From assembly GCA_937959145.1 (NCBI GenBank), contig CALGMC010000275.1, positions 1 to 12,067 of the forward strand: a stretch of 12,067 nt of DNA. Direction: 5' to 3'. The notes beneath the pieces were generated by a model. The model was not told the origin of the DNA and did no database searches. It saw only the letters and a list, made by a program, of their open reading frames with translations. Below, in pieces: positions 6,417-12,067 of the stretch; the stretch's first letter is position 1, and the number at the start of each line of letters is the position of its first letter. Source of the stretch: an uncultured Chlorobiales bacterium. GTDB taxonomy: Bacteria > Bacteroidota > Chlorobiia > Chlorobiales > Thermochlorobacteraceae. A program made the position numbers and the translations under genes.

Positions 6417-7022
6417 TCAAAAAGAAAATTTAATTGTCGGTGTTCGATACTCGGGCAACTTTGTGCCGTCCCAAGAAGGGTAGCGATGTCGATACACCGT
6501 TGCCTGAATCGCTTGCACGGCTTGTGCATCAAGGTCGTTATGTTCCCACTTGATTTCTTTAACGCGCCCAGTGGGCAAGACAACGAGTTTGAACGAGATG
6601 TAGCCACGCACGCCGTCCATTCGGCGTTTTGCCGCTTCAATCGTTGGGCGAAGTTCATCTTCAAGTTCGGCGGTTGATTCGCTCATTTTGTCAACATTGA
6701 CGGGCATTTCGCGCTCAACAACTTTCCCTTCAATTTCGGGCGGAAGCGTATCGGCGCGGGCTTTGGCGGCTTCGTTTGCTTTAATGGCGGCAAGGCTATC
6801 CTCTCTTCGCTTTTTTTCGGCAAGCGCGAGTTCATTGCGACGCACGGCGGCAATCGAATCGCGCCGACGTTGCTCTTCAACAGCCGCCAAATCTTGTGCT
6901 TGCTTCAAATCAATGTCGCTTTGATTTTTGCACCCCGAACAGCCTGAACAGCCCGAGAGCACAAGGCAAATCGCCACCGAAGCGAGCGTCGTGGAAACAA
7001 GTGAAATGAAGGTGTGTTTCAT
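6417..7022 (-). CDS. Lipoprotein with charged helical region and TonB-like C-terminal domain
   Basis: From the ATG at 7020-7022 the protein has 201 residues. Residues 1-25 are a lipoprotein signal peptide: Lys2, a hydrophobic core, and the lipobox LSGC with Cys25 as the lipidation site; SGC is repeated three times (23-31). An ATG eight codons upstream (7044-7046) is possible but gives a poorer signal peptide. Residues about 37-90 are Ala/Arg/Glu-rich with a repeated RR-(R/E)-DS-(I/L)-AA pattern, suggesting a long helix or coiled coil. Residues about 125-201 resemble the TonB C-terminal domain (GYISFKLVVLPTGRVKEIKW, then A-QAIQATVYRHRYPSW-G and a final TIKFSF strand). I infer a periplasm-facing anchored protein that contacts the envelope. 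Unlike true TonB it has no inner-membrane helix, so an energy-transducing role is uncertain. It follows the groEL terminator. Confidence 0.75.
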   Translation of the reverse strand: MKHTFISLVSTTLASVAICLVLSGCSGCSGCKNQSDIDLKQAQDLAAVEEQRRRDSIAAVRRNELALAEKKRREDSLAAIKANEAAKARADTLPPEIEGKVVEREMPVNVDKMSESTAELEDELRPTIEAAKRRMDGVRGYISFKLVVLPTGRVKEIKWEHNDLDAQAVQAIQATVYRHRYPSWDGTKLPEYRTPTIKFSF

Positions 7023-7133
7023 CTGAAAAAGGTTGGAAAAAGTCATTGCTTGAACAAGCGAAGATAAAACAGAGGCACTTCATTTTGAAGACATTTTCAT
7101 AAAGATTCTCGAACAAGAAATGTAAAGTGATAA

Positions 7134-7172
7134 ACAAAAAGAGGCGAACCCGCCTAATGCGAACTCGCCTCT
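7134..7172 (-). terminator. Rho-independent terminator after groEL
   Basis: Arms 7140-7147 and 7165-7172 pair over 8 bp (AGAGGCGA with TCGCCTCT) around a loop of about 17 nt. On the minus strand the stem is followed by a T run (TTTTTGTTT). It begins 29 bp past the groEL stop and closes the groESL transcription unit. Confidence 0.8.
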
Positions 7173-7201
7173 CTTGTAAACAATCGCGTGAGCGAAAAGG
7201 A

Positions 7202-8836
7202 TTAATACATTCCGCCCATTCCGCCGCCCGGAGGCATTGCGGGTGCTTTTTCTTCTTCTTTCTTCTCGGAAATAACGGCTTCGGTGGTGAGCAGAAGGCT
7301 TGCAACGCTTGCCGCATTCTCGAGGGCGGTGCGCGTTACTTTTGTCGGGTCAACGACGCCTGCCGCAATCAAGTTTTCAAACACTTCGGTGCGTGCGTTG
7401 AATCCGAAATCATCTTTGCCTTCTTTGACCTTTTGAAGCACAACGGCTCCGTCGGCTGTGCCTGTGTTGGCGACAATCATGCGAAGCGGTTCTTCAACGG
7501 CACGGCGAATGATTTCAACGCCTGTTTTTTGGTCGGCATTGTCGGTCTTCAAGTTTTCAAGTGCTCTGGAAGCGCGAATGAGCGCGACGCCGCCACCGGG
7601 CACAATGCCTTCTTGAACTGCGGCACGGGTTGCATGGAGCGCGTCTTCAACGCGAGCTTTCTTTTCCTTCATTTCAACTTCGGTGCTTGCGCCGATGTTG
7701 AGCACGGCAACGCCGCCCGAGAGTTTTGCCAAACGCTCTTGCAGTTTTTCGCGGTCGTAGTCGCTCGTCGTTTTATCGATTTGATTCTTGATTTCATTGA
7801 CACGCGCTTTGATGTCATTAGATTTGCCTTTGCCTTCGACAATCGTGGTGTTGTCTTTGTCAATCACGACGCGCTTGGCTTGACCGAGATAGGCGATTGT
7901 GGCATTCTCGAGCTTGTAGCCTTTTTCTTCGCTAATGACCGTTCCGCCTGTGAGCACGGCGATGTCCTCGAGCATCGCTTTGCGGCGGTCGCCGAAGCCC
8001 GGAGCTTTAACGGCGGCGATTTTAAGTGTGCCACGAAGTTTATTGACAACCAGCGTCGCAAGGGCTTCGCCTTCAACTTCTTCGGCGATGATGAGCATGG
8101 CGCGACCTTGTTGCGCGACTTTTTCCAAGACGGGAAGCAAATCCTTCATCGAGGAAATTTTCTTGTCGTGAATTAAGATGTAGGGGTCGTCAAGTTCGGC
8201 TTCCATCGTTTCGGCGTTCGTAACGAAGTAAGGCGAGAGATAGCCTCGGTCAAATTGCATACCTTCAACGACTTTGAGTTCGGTTTCCGTGCCTTTGGCT
8301 TCTTCAACCGTGATGACGCCGTCTTTGCCGACTTTCTCCATCGCTTCGGCGATAAGGTTTCCGATTTCACTGTCGTTGTTCGCGGAAATCGTGCCGACTT
8401 GCGCAATTTCCTTCTTGTCGGAAATGGTGCGGCTGATTTTTTTGAGTTCTTCAACAATGGCGGTAACAGCCATGTCAATACCGCGCTTCAAATCCATCGG
8501 ATTTGCGCCTGCGGTTACGTTCTTCAAGCCTTCACGGTAGATGGCTTGTGCGAGAACGGTTGCGGTGGTAGTTCCGTCGCCAGCAACATCAGAGGTTTTC
8601 GAGGCGACTTCGCGCACCATTTGCGCACCCATGTTTTCAATCGGGTCTTCGAGCTCGATTTCTTTGGCGACAGTAACGCCGTCTTTCGTTACGGTCGGTG
8701 CGCCGAATTTTTTTTCAATAATAACATTGCGTCCTTTCGGACCAAGCGTAACCTTAACGGCGTCGGCGAGTTTATCTACGCCGCGCTTCAAAGCGGAGCG
8801 TCCTTCGACGTCAAAGTGAATGAGTTTAGATGCCAT
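7202..8836 (-). CDS. groEL: Chaperonin GroEL (Hsp60)
   Basis: This is the ATP-driven 14-mer chaperonin that folds cytosolic proteins with GroES. Its 544 residues match the family. The nucleotide site is intact: LGPKGRNV (31-38), KDGVTVAKEIEL with Asp52, and VAGDGTTTATVLA with Asp87 (84-96). The apical domain includes DRGYLSPYF and the nucleotide-binding GGGVALIRA segment is present later. The C-terminus ends in a GGGMGGMY tail like the flexible cavity tails of other GroELs. The gene starts 44 bp after the groES stop and is followed by a terminator, so it is the second gene of a two-gene operon controlled from the CIRCE promoter upstream of groES. Unlike groES, its ATG has no evident Shine-Dalgarno. 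Confidence 0.99.
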   Translation of the reverse strand: MASKLIHFDVEGRSALKRGVDKLADAVKVTLGPKGRNVIIEKKFGAPTVTKDGVTVAKEIELEDPIENMGAQMVREVASKTSDVAGDGTTTATVLAQAIYREGLKNVTAGANPMDLKRGIDMAVTAIVEELKKISRTISDKKEIAQVGTISANNDSEIGNLIAEAMEKVGKDGVITVEEAKGTETELKVVEGMQFDRGYLSPYFVTNAETMEAELDDPYILIHDKKISSMKDLLPVLEKVAQQGRAMLIIAEEVEGEALATLVVNKLRGTLKIAAVKAPGFGDRRKAMLEDIAVLTGGTVISEEKGYKLENATIAYLGQAKRVVIDKDNTTIVEGKGKSNDIKARVNEIKNQIDKTTSDYDREKLQERLAKLSGGVAVLNIGASTEVEMKEKKARVEDALHATRAAVQEGIVPGGGVALIRASRALENLKTDNADQKTGVEIIRRAVEEPLRMIVANTGTADGAVVLQKVKEGKDDFGFNARTEVFENLIAAGVVDPTKVTRTALENAASVASLLLTTEAVISEKKEEEKAPAMPPGGGMGGMY

Positions 8837-8880
8837 GGTTGGATAGATTTAAATTTTTCAGAAAATGTTTCAAAAACGAA

Positions 8881-9168
8881 TTAGTTGAGAATCGCGAAGA
8901 TGTCGCTTTCGCGCATAATGAGATATTCCTCGCCGTCAACGGTTACTTCTGTGCCGGAATACTTTCCGTAAAGCACTTTGTCGCCGACTTTCACGCTGGG
9001 CTTGATGAGCGTGCCATTGTCAGCCGTTTTGCCCATACCAATTGCGACGATTTCGCCGTGTTGTGGCTTCTCTTTGCCCGTGTCAGGAATGTAGAGTCCT
9101 CCCTTTGTCTTTTCTTCCGCTTGAGCCGCTTTCACAACAACGCGGTCTGCCAATGGTTGAAGTTTCAT
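8881..9168 (-). CDS. groES: Co-chaperonin GroES (Hsp10)
   Basis: This is the heptameric lid of the GroEL chamber. It has 95 residues from the ATG at 9166-9168, with the family pattern KLQPLADRVVVK, the mobile loop EEKTKGGLYIPDTGKEKPQ (where the GGLYIP part contacts GroEL), then GEIVAIG, VKVGDKVLYGKYSGTEV and the closing YLIMRESDIFAI. I chose this start because GGAGG (9177-9181) sits 8 nt before it. An in-frame ATG five codons earlier overlaps that Shine-Dalgarno and is unlikely. It is the first gene of the groES-groEL operon, with a leader of about 140 nt that begins at the CIRCE operator. Confidence 0.98.
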   Translation of the reverse strand: MKLQPLADRVVVKAAQAEEKTKGGLYIPDTGKEKPQHGEIVAIGMGKTADNGTLIKPSVKVGDKVLYGKYSGTEVTVDGEEYLIMRESDIFAILN

Positions 9169-9227
9169 GACGATTTCCTCCAAGAAGTTTAAGTGTTGTA
9201 TGAGTTTTGAAATTTTGAACGAATAAG

Positions 9228-9253
9228 AATTGAACTACAAAATTGAACTACAA
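9228..9253 (-). repeat. Tandem 13-bp duplication in the groES leader
   Basis: AATTGAACTACAA occurs twice with no spacer (9228-9240 and 9241-9253 on the plus strand). It lies within the untranslated leader between CIRCE and the groES Shine-Dalgarno. It may be a slippage product; no function is evident. Confidence 0.85.
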
Positions 9254-9283
9254 ACTTCACTGTGGTTGACTGTATCTAATTTT

Positions 9284-9310
9284 TTAGCACTCAAACGAAG
9301 AGAGTGCTAA
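9284..9310 (-). promoter_or_regulatory. CIRCE operator (HrcA binding site)
   Basis: TTAGCACTC, nine spacer bases, then GAGTGCTAA: a perfect 9-9-9 match to the CIRCE consensus. It lies immediately downstream of the -7 element, covering the expected transcription start of groES-groEL. HrcA bound here would block initiation, and heat stress would relieve it. No hrcA gene is in the window. Confidence 0.97.
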
Positions 9311-9318
9311 AAGTGTTG

Positions 9319-9349
9319 CAAAGATAAACGTTTTTCCGTGCATTGTCAA
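9319..9349 (-). promoter_or_regulatory. groES-groEL promoter (sigma-A type)
   Basis: On the minus strand TTGACA (9344-9349) is followed after 17 bp by TATCTTTG (9319-9326). The latter fits both a sigma-70 -10 (TATCTT) and the Bacteroidota TAnnTTTG -7 element. The start of transcription would fall near 9311, at the edge of CIRCE, which is the arrangement expected for HrcA repression. The promoter begins only about 40 bp upstream of the purK stop side of the gap. Confidence 0.75.
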
Positions 9350-9389
9350 GATGTGGTTTCGGTAGTATTGTGAGCGGAATACGGGGGAG

Positions 9390-10523
9390 TTAAAGCATCA
9401 AGGCGGATTCCGCGTCGGAGGCGCGTTTCAAGCAGTCTTCTATTGAGTCGCCAATCGCGGTAATGTGTCCCATTTTGCGCCCAATGCGCGATTCCGCTTT
9501 GCCATAAAGATGCACTGTTGCAGCGTTGGCTAATGCCAAGGGAAGCGACAGAAGCGAGACAGGGCGATGCGTTTTGCCCAGCACATTCACCATCGCGGCG
9601 GCAGGCACGCGCATTGATACATCGCCAAGCGGATAGTTCAAAATGGCGCGAATATGATTTTCAAATTGCGACGTGGCGCAGGCTTCAATCGTGTAGTGTC
9701 CAGAGTTGTGCGGGCGCGGCGCGAGTTCGTTGATTAAAATCTTTCCATCTTCTTTTACGAACATTTCAACACCGAAAACCCCAACGCCCTCAATCGATTC
9801 AATCGCGACTTGGGCTAAATTGCGTGCCGCCCACTCGGTTTCTTCCCTAATCGCGGCAGGAGCTTTCACGATTTTGCAGATGTGATTTTCTTGAATCGTC
9901 TCTACAATCGGATAAACTTTCACTGATTCATTGCGCGTGCGGGCAACGATGGTCGCAAGTTCTTTTTCAAATTTCACGAAGGCTTCTGCCATGATGGTGC
10001 GAGAAGGAAATCCCAATGCCGATAGTGCATCAGGAATGTCGGCAGAAGTGTGAATCGTACGATTGCCGTAACCGTCGTAGCCGCCCGTCCGCGATTTGAG
10101 CAGGAAGGGATAACCATGTTTGCGTCCGAAGTGTTCAGCGTCCTCAACAGAATGGATTTCGGCAAAGTCGGCAACGGGCAAGTTGTTTCGGCGAAGCGTT
10201 TCTTTTTGAACGAATTTATCTTGAACAAGCGCAATCGTTTTTGAGGTTGGAAATACGGGCTTGCCCAGCGATTCCAAATACTCAAGCACGCGGGGCGCGA
10301 TAAATTCATTTTCCAACGTGATAACTGACGCGCGCTGTGCGAACTTCATGAGTTCGGATTGCTCCGACCACTCGCCGACAAACGAATACGGCGTAACTTG
10401 ACTTGCGGGGCTGTTTGGCACGCGCTCGTAAATGCACACATTCATGCCAAAGCGAAAAGCGGCATAAGCCGACATGCGCGCTAATTGTCCGCCGCCCAAA
10501 ATGCCGATGGTGATGTTATCCAA
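9390..10523 (-). CDS. purK: 5-(carboxyamino)imidazole ribonucleotide synthase
   Basis: This ATP-grasp ligase makes N5-CAIR from AIR, bicarbonate and ATP in de novo purine synthesis; PurE then rearranges the product. Its 377 residues fit the family. The N-terminal domain starts with the GILGGGQLARM loop (7-17). The ATP-grasp core has the ATP-binding Lys143 in LLKSRTGGYDGYGN, AEAFVKFEKEL (179-189), and the Mg/substrate site GVEMFV (Glu253) with NELAPRPHNSGHYT (265-278). A C-terminal GKAESRIGRKMGHI segment (341-354) is also typical. The start is TTG (10521-10523): no in-frame ATG precedes it nearby, and the next Met (17) lies past the glycine loop. No purE is next to it, so the partner must be elsewhere. 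Confidence 0.95.
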   Translation of the reverse strand: MDNITIGILGGGQLARMSAYAAFRFGMNVCIYERVPNSPASQVTPYSFVGEWSEQSELMKFAQRASVITLENEFIAPRVLEYLESLGKPVFPTSKTIALVQDKFVQKETLRRNNLPVADFAEIHSVEDAEHFGRKHGYPFLLKSRTGGYDGYGNRTIHTSADIPDALSALGFPSRTIMAEAFVKFEKELATIVARTRNESVKVYPIVETIQENHICKIVKAPAAIREETEWAARNLAQVAIESIEGVGVFGVEMFVKEDGKILINELAPRPHNSGHYTIEACATSQFENHIRAILNYPLGDVSMRVPAAAMVNVLGKTHRPVSLLSLPLALANAATVHLYGKAESRIGRKMGHITAIGDSIEDCLKRASDAESALML

Positions 10524-10590
10524 AGGTAAAAGTGTAAAGAGATTTGACTGTAAAAAAGTGTTGCGTCGCGAAATGCTGTAACGAGCGAAT

Positions 10591-11628
10591 TTACTTCGTG
10601 AGAATCATTTTTCGAGTTTCCGACTGTGCGCCCGCCGTTAATCGGTAGAAATACAGTCCACTTGCAAGGTTGAATTGAGCCGCATTGAAATTGAGCCGAT
10701 ATGTGCCTGCGCTTTGCCGTGTCTGAACGAGCGTTGCAACGGTTCTGCCGAGCACATCAAAAATCTCCAACCGAACATCGCTTGCCGTCGAGAGCCGATA
10801 CGTGAAAGTTGTTGTTGGATTAAATGGATTTGGATAATTCTGATGTAATTCAAACGTGAGAGGCGCACGCTGCGGTGCAGAAAGCGGTTGTGTAGAGAGT
10901 TGAGTAATTTGTCCAGGTAAAGTAAATGCAGGAACGCCAAACAGGGAAAGGTTAATTGTAACGGTCGGCGTAACGCGCTTGACAATCCAAGTGTTTGAAG
11001 CAATCCAAGTGGTGTCGGGAATGGAAAAAAGCGGAAGCGGCGGAAACGGCGGCGGCAGAACTTGTGTGCCAACGCTTGTGGTAATCAAAAAGCGTTTTGC
11101 GTTGGTAAATGTGCCAAACGGAACGGCTACGGTTTGGTCAGAAAGTCGGCGACCGGTAATGGTAATGACCAACGGAACGGTGGTGCTTGAATCTATTGGA
11201 ATGGTAAAAGAGCGCGTAAGCAAAGTATAATTTTGATTGACGGCTTGCGCGAAGCGATAAGTGGAATACCAACCAATGAGCGTTTGCAGTGAGTCGGCAA
11301 GTGCGGGCGGAAGAGTGCTCAACGGAAGGTCTGAGCCAATATATTGGAAGCCATTTGAGCCTTCTAAACTCACGAATGAAGAGTCGCTTAGCAGTCCGTT
11401 GAGTGTCAGGATAAGTTTTGCAAGTTTGCCTTGATACATCATTTCCCCAGATAAAGAATCGATTCGAGTGCGTTCAGTGCCGGGAATCATGTTTTGGAGT
11501 GTGTCTAATGTGGCGATGGAATAGTGCCACTTATAGCCTGATTGTGCGGGGAAAAACGACGCGGCAGTTTGCGCCGATGCACAGAGCGGCATTGAGAGAA
11601 AGAGCAAAAGTAAAAGCGAGCGTTTCAT
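10591..11628 (-). CDS. Secreted protein with T9SS type A C-terminal sorting domain
   Basis: The protein has 345 residues. Residues 1-19 form a Sec signal peptide (Lys-Arg start, Leu-rich core, cleavage after CASA before Gln20). Residues about 20-255 are a mostly beta-rich region I do not recognise; it has a proline-rich stretch (VLPPPFPPLPLF, about 190-201) and no cysteine after the signal peptide or visible enzyme motif. Residues about 258-345 are a classic type IX secretion sorting domain: LHQNYPNPFNPTTTFTYRL, then VRLEIFDVLGRTVATLV, AGTYRLNF, and SGLYFYRLTAG with a final RKMILTK. I infer export through Sec and then T9SS to the cell surface or medium, with the sorting domain cleaved. It lies 33 bp after the HD-GYP gene, so the two may be cotranscribed, and 67 bp before purK. 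Confidence 0.9.
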   Translation of the reverse strand: MKRSLLLLLFLSMPLCASAQTAASFFPAQSGYKWHYSIATLDTLQNMIPGTERTRIDSLSGEMMYQGKLAKLILTLNGLLSDSSFVSLEGSNGFQYIGSDLPLSTLPPALADSLQTLIGWYSTYRFAQAVNQNYTLLTRSFTIPIDSSTTVPLVITITGRRLSDQTVAVPFGTFTNAKRFLITTSVGTQVLPPPFPPLPLFSIPDTTWIASNTWIVKRVTPTVTINLSLFGVPAFTLPGQITQLSTQPLSAPQRAPLTFELHQNYPNPFNPTTTFTYRLSTASDVRLEIFDVLGRTVATLVQTRQSAGTYRLNFNAAQFNLASGLYFYRLTAGAQSETRKMILTK

Positions 11629-11661
11629 ATGTCGATTGATTTGAGAATCACAACGGCTTCA

Positions 11662-12067
11662 TCAACTCACGGGAACTCGGTCTTGATGCGTCAGCGGTTT
11701 GGGTTTCACCGCGAGAATCGCGGCTTCATCGACTTCGTCGATTTGTTCAGGCGACATGAATTTCTTTGCATATTCCTTGTAGACGCCTGATTTGACAAAG
11801 AGGTCGAGCAAGTCGGGGTCTAAGTGATGTTCGGCTTTCATCTTCGCCATGATTTTCATGGATTCGCTCAAAGTTTTGCCTTTTTTGTAGGGGCGGTCGA
11901 CGGCGGTGAGGGCTTCGAAGACGTCGGCGATTGCCATGATGCGAGCGGGAATAGACATTTGTTCGCGTCGCAATCCTTTTGGATAGCCCGTGCCGTCCAT
12001 TTTTTCGTGATGCCCGCCAGCGTATTCAGGCACGCGCGCTAAGTTACGCGGAAAAGGCAGTTCCTCG
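11662..12067 (-). CDS. HD-GYP domain protein, C-terminal part (5' end outside window)
   Basis: The frame is open to the right edge and reads EELPFPRNLARVPEYAGG before the signature, so the gene begins beyond the window and the GTG at 12031-12033 is internal. The visible part holds HHEKMDGTGYPKGL, the GYP motif of HD-GYP domains, then IPARIMAIADVFEALT and DRPYKK, all highly conserved. HD-GYP proteins usually hydrolyse cyclic di-GMP, often under a sensory domain; the N-terminal half with the HD pair and any sensor is not visible. About 45 residues follow the domain, ending in VKPKPLTHQDRVPVS, with no membrane segment. A non-c-di-GMP phosphohydrolase role cannot be excluded. Confidence 0.93.
   Translation of the reverse strand, partial: EELPFPRNLARVPEYAGGHHEKMDGTGYPKGLRREQMSIPARIMAIADVFEALTAVDRPYKKGKTLSESMKIMAKMKAEHHLDPDLLDLFVKSGVYKEYAKKFMSPEQIDEVDEAAILAVKPKPLTHQDRVPVS

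Noticed and set aside
7048..7066. Inverted repeat GCTTG-AA-CAAGC and a TATCTTCG near-match to the -7 element upstream of the lipoprotein
   Set aside because: The arms are only 5 bp, the -7 match has one mismatch in the conserved TTTG, and no -33 element is at the right distance; too weak to call.
7127..8176. Long plus-strand open frame (349 codons) opposite groEL
   Set aside because: It lies wholly antisense to an unambiguous groEL and its terminator. The composition (many Phe, Asn, Cys, Gly) is what the complement of groEL codons gives, and it contains no recognisable domain.
1..12067. tRNA, rRNA, CRISPR array, insertion sequence or replication origin
   Set aside because: By eye I found no cloverleaf, repeat-spacer array, transposase, terminal inverted repeats or clustered DnaA boxes. 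A covariance-model scan was not possible, so small RNAs cannot be excluded.

Overview
The window looks like a chromosomal segment from a member of the Bacteroidota/Chlorobiota group, perhaps a Chloroherpeton- or Ignavibacteria-like lineage. The evidence is a secreted protein with a type IX secretion (T9SS) C-terminal sorting domain, matches to the TAnnTTTG -7 promoter element upstream of groES and eno, a GroEL with a GGM-rich tail, and mostly weak or absent Shine-Dalgarno sequences. The lineage is inferred from these traits, not from a database match.

Almost everything from 1104 to the right edge lies on the minus strand. Read in the direction of transcription (right to left) the order is: a truncated HD-GYP phosphodiesterase gene; a T9SS-sorted secreted protein; purK (purine synthesis); the groES-groEL chaperonin operon with a sigma-A-type promoter, a perfect CIRCE operator and a terminator; a lipoprotein with a TonB-like C-terminal domain; clpP with its own terminator; ispF (MEP isoprenoid pathway); eno (enolase); a short-chain reductase with the pteridine-reductase catalytic signature; and an AspT/YidE-type membrane transporter. 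These are mainly housekeeping, proteostasis and central-metabolism genes in several short transcription units.

The left edge (1-1103) is different. Two plus-strand paralogous genes of unrecognised function, AT-richer than the rest, run head-to-tail into the 3' end of the transporter gene. Their coding sequences have diverged (about 60% amino-acid identity over the last 43 shared residues). They nevertheless end in an 85-bp direct repeat with a single mismatch, which includes a displaced copy of the last 21 codons and stop of the transporter. The one mismatch removes the stop codon of the left paralogue, which therefore reads through the antisense of the transporter tail. This mosaic, anchored on the 3' end of a core gene, is the most unusual structure here and suggests a cassette-like or gene-conversion-driven accessory locus that may continue to the left.
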